Shown piece after piece: positions 61,419-64,000 of a stretch of 64,000 nt of DNA. The first letter of the stretch is position 1, and the number at the start of each line of letters is the position of its first letter. Made by a program: the position numbers and the translations under genes. Under the pieces are notes generated by a model. The model was not told the origin of the DNA and searched no databases. It saw nothing but the letters and a program-made list of their open reading frames with translations. This stretch comes from Olsenella_K sp050953285 (lineage in GTDB: Bacteria > Actinomycetota > Coriobacteriia > Coriobacteriales > Atopobiaceae), in contig JBMNMK010000002.1 in assembly GCA_050953285.1 (NCBI GenBank), positions 930,001 through 994,000 on the forward strand. The letters run 5' to 3'.

Positions 61419-62531
61419 CTACATGCGCGAACTGCGCTTCAAGAAATCAGGGATGTCAAAGTCACGCTCGCCAGAGGCGGGACGAGAAGGCTGAGCAGGT
61501 CTTTGCGCGGGGCGAGAAGGACGTGCGCTCGTGCGGCGATCCGTCGTGGTGCTGGCGCCAGAGCCCGTCACGTTATCATCCTTGAAGCCGGTTGCAATAA
61601 CCGTCACACGCACCTGATCACCCAGAGACTCGTCCACCACGGTACCAAAGATGATGTTGGCATCTGGGTCAACGTTCTTAGCCACGATGTCTGCAGCGTC
61701 GTTGATCTCTTGGATGCCCAGATCCTTGTTGCCCGCAATGGAGAGCAGAACCCTGGTTGCGCCATCAATTGAGGACTCAAGCATGCGGCTGGAGATGGCC
61801 TCCTCTGCTGCATCTGCTGCACGATTGTCACCAGAGGCAATGCCAATGCCCATCATTGCGGTGCCAGCACCCTTCATGATGGTGCAGACATCTGCAAAGT
61901 CCAGGTTGATGAGGCCAGGAACCGTGATGAGGTCCGTGATGCCCTGACAGCCCTGGCATAAGACGTCGTCTGCCATGCGGAAGGCCTCAAGCATGGTGGT
62001 CTTCTTCTCAGAGAGATCAAGCAGACGATCGTTAGGGATAACAATCAAGGTATCAACGTTCTCAGAGAGGTTCTTGATACCAGATGCAGCATTGGTGGCG
62101 CGCTTGCGGCCCTCAAAGGCAAACGGCTTGGTGACAACGCCTACCGTCAAAGCGCCCACATCGTTCTTTGCAATATCTGCCACAACAGGAGCTGCGCCCG
62201 TACCGGTGCCGCCACCCTCGCCTGCGGTGATGAATACCATATCTGAGCCAGCAATTGCAGCCTTGATCTCGTCACGGGAGTCATCTGCTGCCTCGGCGCC
62301 AACCTCGGGAACAGCGCCTGCGCCCAAGCCCTTGGTGATATCGGTACCAATGTGTACCTTGATGTCTGCATCAGAGAGTGCCAGTGCCTGAGCGTCAGTA
62401 TTGACTGCCACAAACTCAACGCCGCGAATGCCCTCTTCAATCATGCGGTTGACCGCATTGGTGCCACCGCCACCGACGCCCACAACCTTGATGACCGCGA
62501 GATAATTGCTAGGGATCTCAGTATCGTTCAT
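61419..62531 (-). CDS. ftsZ: Cell division GTPase FtsZ
   Basis: About 370 residues from ATG 62531 with GAGGAGG upstream; the frame running back to 62687 is leader. VVGVGGGGTNAVNRMIEEGIRGVEF begins the GTPase, GEGGGTGTGAAPVVADIA is the tubulin signature, and NDRLLDLSEKKTT the T5 region. A short Ser/Pro/Arg linker leads to the C-terminal peptide DFDIPDFLKRSSRM, which binds SepF and other partners. It heads the cluster; its leader holds repeated CCTCAA boxes. Confidence 0.97.
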   Translation of the reverse strand: MNDTEIPSNYLAVIKVVGVGGGGTNAVNRMIEEGIRGVEFVAVNTDAQALALSDADIKVHIGTDITKGLGAGAVPEVGAEAADDSRDEIKAAIAGSDMVFITAGEGGGTGTGAAPVVADIAKNDVGALTVGVVTKPFAFEGRKRATNAASGIKNLSENVDTLIVIPNDRLLDLSEKKTTMLEAFRMADDVLCQGCQGITDLITVPGLINLDFADVCTIMKGAGTAMMGIGIASGDNRAADAAEEAISSRMLESSIDGATRVLLSIAGNKDLGIQEINDAADIVAKNVDPDANIIFGTVVDESLGDQVRVTVIATGFKDDNVTGSGASTTTDRRTSARPSRPAQRPAQPSRPASGERDFDIPDFLKRSSRM

Positions 62532-62702
62532 TAGTTCCTCCTCTTTGCGTGGCGCGGTCTTGAGGTGAGCGGCGCCTTTCCCGTCTTGCTGTAATGTCCT
62601 GCTACGTTTCTTGTCTTTTGGCGACTGCGTTGGTAGTGCGTTTCTGCTTCGTTTTATTCGTACTGTGGTGCTCTGCTTGTAGTGCAATTGCCAAGGCTAA
62701 AC

Positions 62703-62916
62703 CCTCAACCTCAAGTTAACCTCAACACCTTATGCAAAGCGCGATATATTTACACAACCAAATAGCTTTGGTCAACACTTTTGTTGGTTTTGTGTACACC
62801 GCAGGTAGATAGGTATAAATTGAGGCCTTACATTCCTTAACCTCAACCTTACATTGAGACTTTTTATACGCATTTGAAAGGTTGAAGTCATACTCAATCT
62901 ACCCTCAAACCCTCAA
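62703..62916. repeat. Cluster of CCTCAA/TTGAGG boxes upstream of ftsZ
   Basis: CCTCAA on the plus strand at 62703-62708, 62709-62714, 62720-62725, 62841-62846, 62903-62908 and 62911-62916; the reverse (TTGAGG) at 62820-62825. Seven in 214 bp. The extended form on the ftsZ sense strand is TTGAGGKT. They lie on both sides of the promoter, so they look like binding sites for an unknown regulator (inference). Confidence 0.6.
62747..62775 (-). promoter_or_regulatory. ftsZ promoter
   Basis: TTGACC (62775-62770) and TAAATA (62752-62747) 17 bp apart on the minus strand, giving a start near 62740 and a leader of about 210 nt. Confidence 0.75.
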
Positions 62917-62964
62917 GTGCGCCATCAGCTATCGCCGGGCATTGCAGCTCTTGTCTACCCCAAC

Positions 62965-64000
62965 CTAGCCCGCACTTGATGTGCTCTTCTGATCATCACT
63001 TTGATCCGCTGGATCTCCAATCGTGTCAGAGGTGATGGAATCAGAGAATGATGACCCGTCTTCGAGCGCCTGTCCCGCAGATCCACTTCCCTCCTGCACG
63101 CTCTCAGAGGAGATACGCCGGAAGGCAGGGCGGCTGGTGAGGCGTACATTGATGTAGGTGATCTGTCCTGGATACGTTGCCAGGAGCTGCTCTATGATGG
63201 CCTCTTTGGTATCGACGTTACTTGCAGAGCCCAAAGACACCTCTACGCCGTTGGTCAGCACGCACGTTATGGACTCGGTATCCTCCACAGAGTACGAGGC
63301 AACCTGCGACTTAAAACTCTGAGAGAACTGCTCTTGGAACTGCTCTGCGGTCAAGATGCTCTCATCGGTCGTGACGCTTCCCGCCGAAGGATCGACAGAA
63401 CTTGGGACGTCGGTGATCAGAAGGGCTCCAGTATCGGCGACCATAGTCAAAGCCACATCATTGATGGATGCACCATCAGGCACCTCAATGGGCACCGGCT
63501 CAATCCATACGTTGTCCTGCCCTAAATACCAGCCAATATCGCCGCTGCTCATGACCACCAGAGCGCCCACACTGCGCTCCTGAATCTCAATCTTGAGCGT
63601 GTTGGGAAACTCCCGCGTGATGGTTGCAGACGACACCCAGGGGTTTCTCTTGAGATTATCCTCAACGGTCTGTGTGTCTATATTGAGCAGCGTCGTGCCG
63701 TCTTCTAACTTGGCCAAACGCTCGATGGCATCTGAACTCACATGCTCTGAGGCCTGAGCATCGAGGGTCTCTATGGTAAAGGCAGACGTATGAGAGAGCA
63801 GCGTCACGCCCACAATGCCCACCACCGTTAAGACCAGTGCCACAACTACGACAATCACGATCGTCTTGACCACCGACCCGCGACGCTTCTGAGCGCCGGT
63901 GGAGAGCCGCGTTGTGTCTTGAGGTTCAACTGTGAGGTTCTTCTCGTGCAAACCACCTTTGGGCAGGCGCTTTGAACGCGCACGGGTAGCAGCATCGCCC
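62965..64000 (-). CDS. ftsQ: Cell division protein FtsQ/DivIB (5' end probably outside window)
   Basis: At least 328 residues. A cytoplasmic basic tail, one membrane helix (VVKTIVIVVVVALVLTVVGIVGVTLL), a POTRA domain (about 55-125, FTIETLDAQASEHVSSDAIERLA, then LLNIDTQTVEDNLKRNPWVSSATITREFPNTLKIEIQE) and the FtsQ/DivIB beta domain, ending in a Ser/Gly/Asp-rich tail. It scaffolds the divisome outside the membrane. A TTG at 63951 could be the start, but the frame stays open to base 64000 with a basic RSKRLPKGG stretch, so the true start may lie beyond the edge. Confidence 0.9.
   Translation of the reverse strand, partial: GDAATRARSKRLPKGGLHEKNLTVEPQDTTRLSTGAQKRRGSVVKTIVIVVVVALVLTVVGIVGVTLLSHTSAFTIETLDAQASEHVSSDAIERLAKLEDGTTLLNIDTQTVEDNLKRNPWVSSATITREFPNTLKIEIQERSVGALVVMSSGDIGWYLGQDNVWIEPVPIEVPDGASINDVALTMVADTGALLITDVPSSVDPSAGSVTTDESILTAEQFQEQFSQSFKSQVASYSVEDTESITCVLTNGVEVSLGSASNVDTKEAIIEQLLATYPGQITYINVRLTSRPAFRRISSESVQEGSGSAGQALEDGSSFSDSITSDTIGDPADQSDDQKSTSSAG

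Larger units (their letters stand above)
62532..62964. other. ftsZ upstream region (ftsQ-ftsZ gap)
   Basis: About 430 bp with no gene. It holds a good minus-strand promoter (62747-62775) and seven CCTCAA/TTGAGG boxes. The part from 62700 to 62900 is AT-rich relative to the genes. Confidence 0.7.

Noticed and set aside
62147..62440. Antisense frames within ftsZ, ffh, smc and recG
   Set aside because: All overlap strongly supported genes in other frames and lack domains or ribosome sites of their own.

Overview
The window is an ordinary, densely coded bacterial chromosome segment of moderately high GC. Gene content and order point to the Coriobacteriia, probably family Atopobiaceae (Olsenella/Atopobium relatives). 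The signs are the cluster ftsQ-ftsZ-pgeF-yggS-sepF-proC-yggT-divIVA, the block yceD-rpmF-plsX-acpP-rnc-smc-ftsY-ffh, tandem bleomycin-hydrolase-type aminopeptidases, a ricin/GH25 surface muramidase and a T-box-controlled ileS. The lineage call is inference from protein style and synteny, not from a database search.

Layout. 1-6 kb (minus strand): a membrane glycosyltransferase cut by the window edge, an RluD-type pseudouridine synthase, lspA, and ileS behind a T-box leader. 6.3-9.2 kb: a secreted ricin-repeat GH25 lysozyme, divergent from ftsH (9.4-11.3 kb). 11.4-15.5 kb: an rRNA/tRNA 2'-O-methyltransferase, an L,D-transpeptidase and a membrane-anchored EEP-family hydrolase. 15.6-25.2 kb (minus strand): the secretion, chromosome and lipid block, headed by a DivIVA/coiled-coil protein. 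25.3-30.6 kb (minus strand): coaD, rsmD, recG, a FakA-type fatty-acid kinase and an Asp23 protein.

30.7-35.1 kb is an accessory insertion between asp23 and rpmB, which are neighbours in many Gram-positives. It carries a TetR regulator, a divergent NmrA-like oxidoreductase and a carboxylesterase, and the esterase is itself broken by an IS3-family element. From 35.3 to 49.1 kb come rpmB, a HAD-thiamine pyrophosphokinase fusion, an FmdB zinc ribbon, rsmB-fmt-def-priA, metK, gltX, a one-chain L-serine dehydratase and a glutamate-cysteine ligase-like protein. At 49.2-49.4 kb are two identical tRNA-Glu(CUC) genes and tRNA-Gln(CUG). 50-57 kb holds cca, two pepC-like peptidases, an EIIA-Glc protein, a YigZ-family protein, the RNase P RNA gene and a glutathione-peroxidase-like gene. 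57.2-64 kb is the cell-division cluster, ending in ftsQ at the window edge.

The most interesting non-gene signals are: (i) an octamer GGCGAGAA/TTCTCGCC, seen at least 27 times on both strands, mostly as GGGCGAGAA, about ten times chance and reminiscent of DNA-uptake or Chi-like motifs; (ii) seven CCTCAA/TTGAGG boxes clustered around a good promoter upstream of ftsZ; (iii) the ileS T-box with an AUC specifier and an intrinsic terminator; (iv) a decayed SDR gene end upstream of gltX. No CRISPR array, prophage or known defence system was seen.
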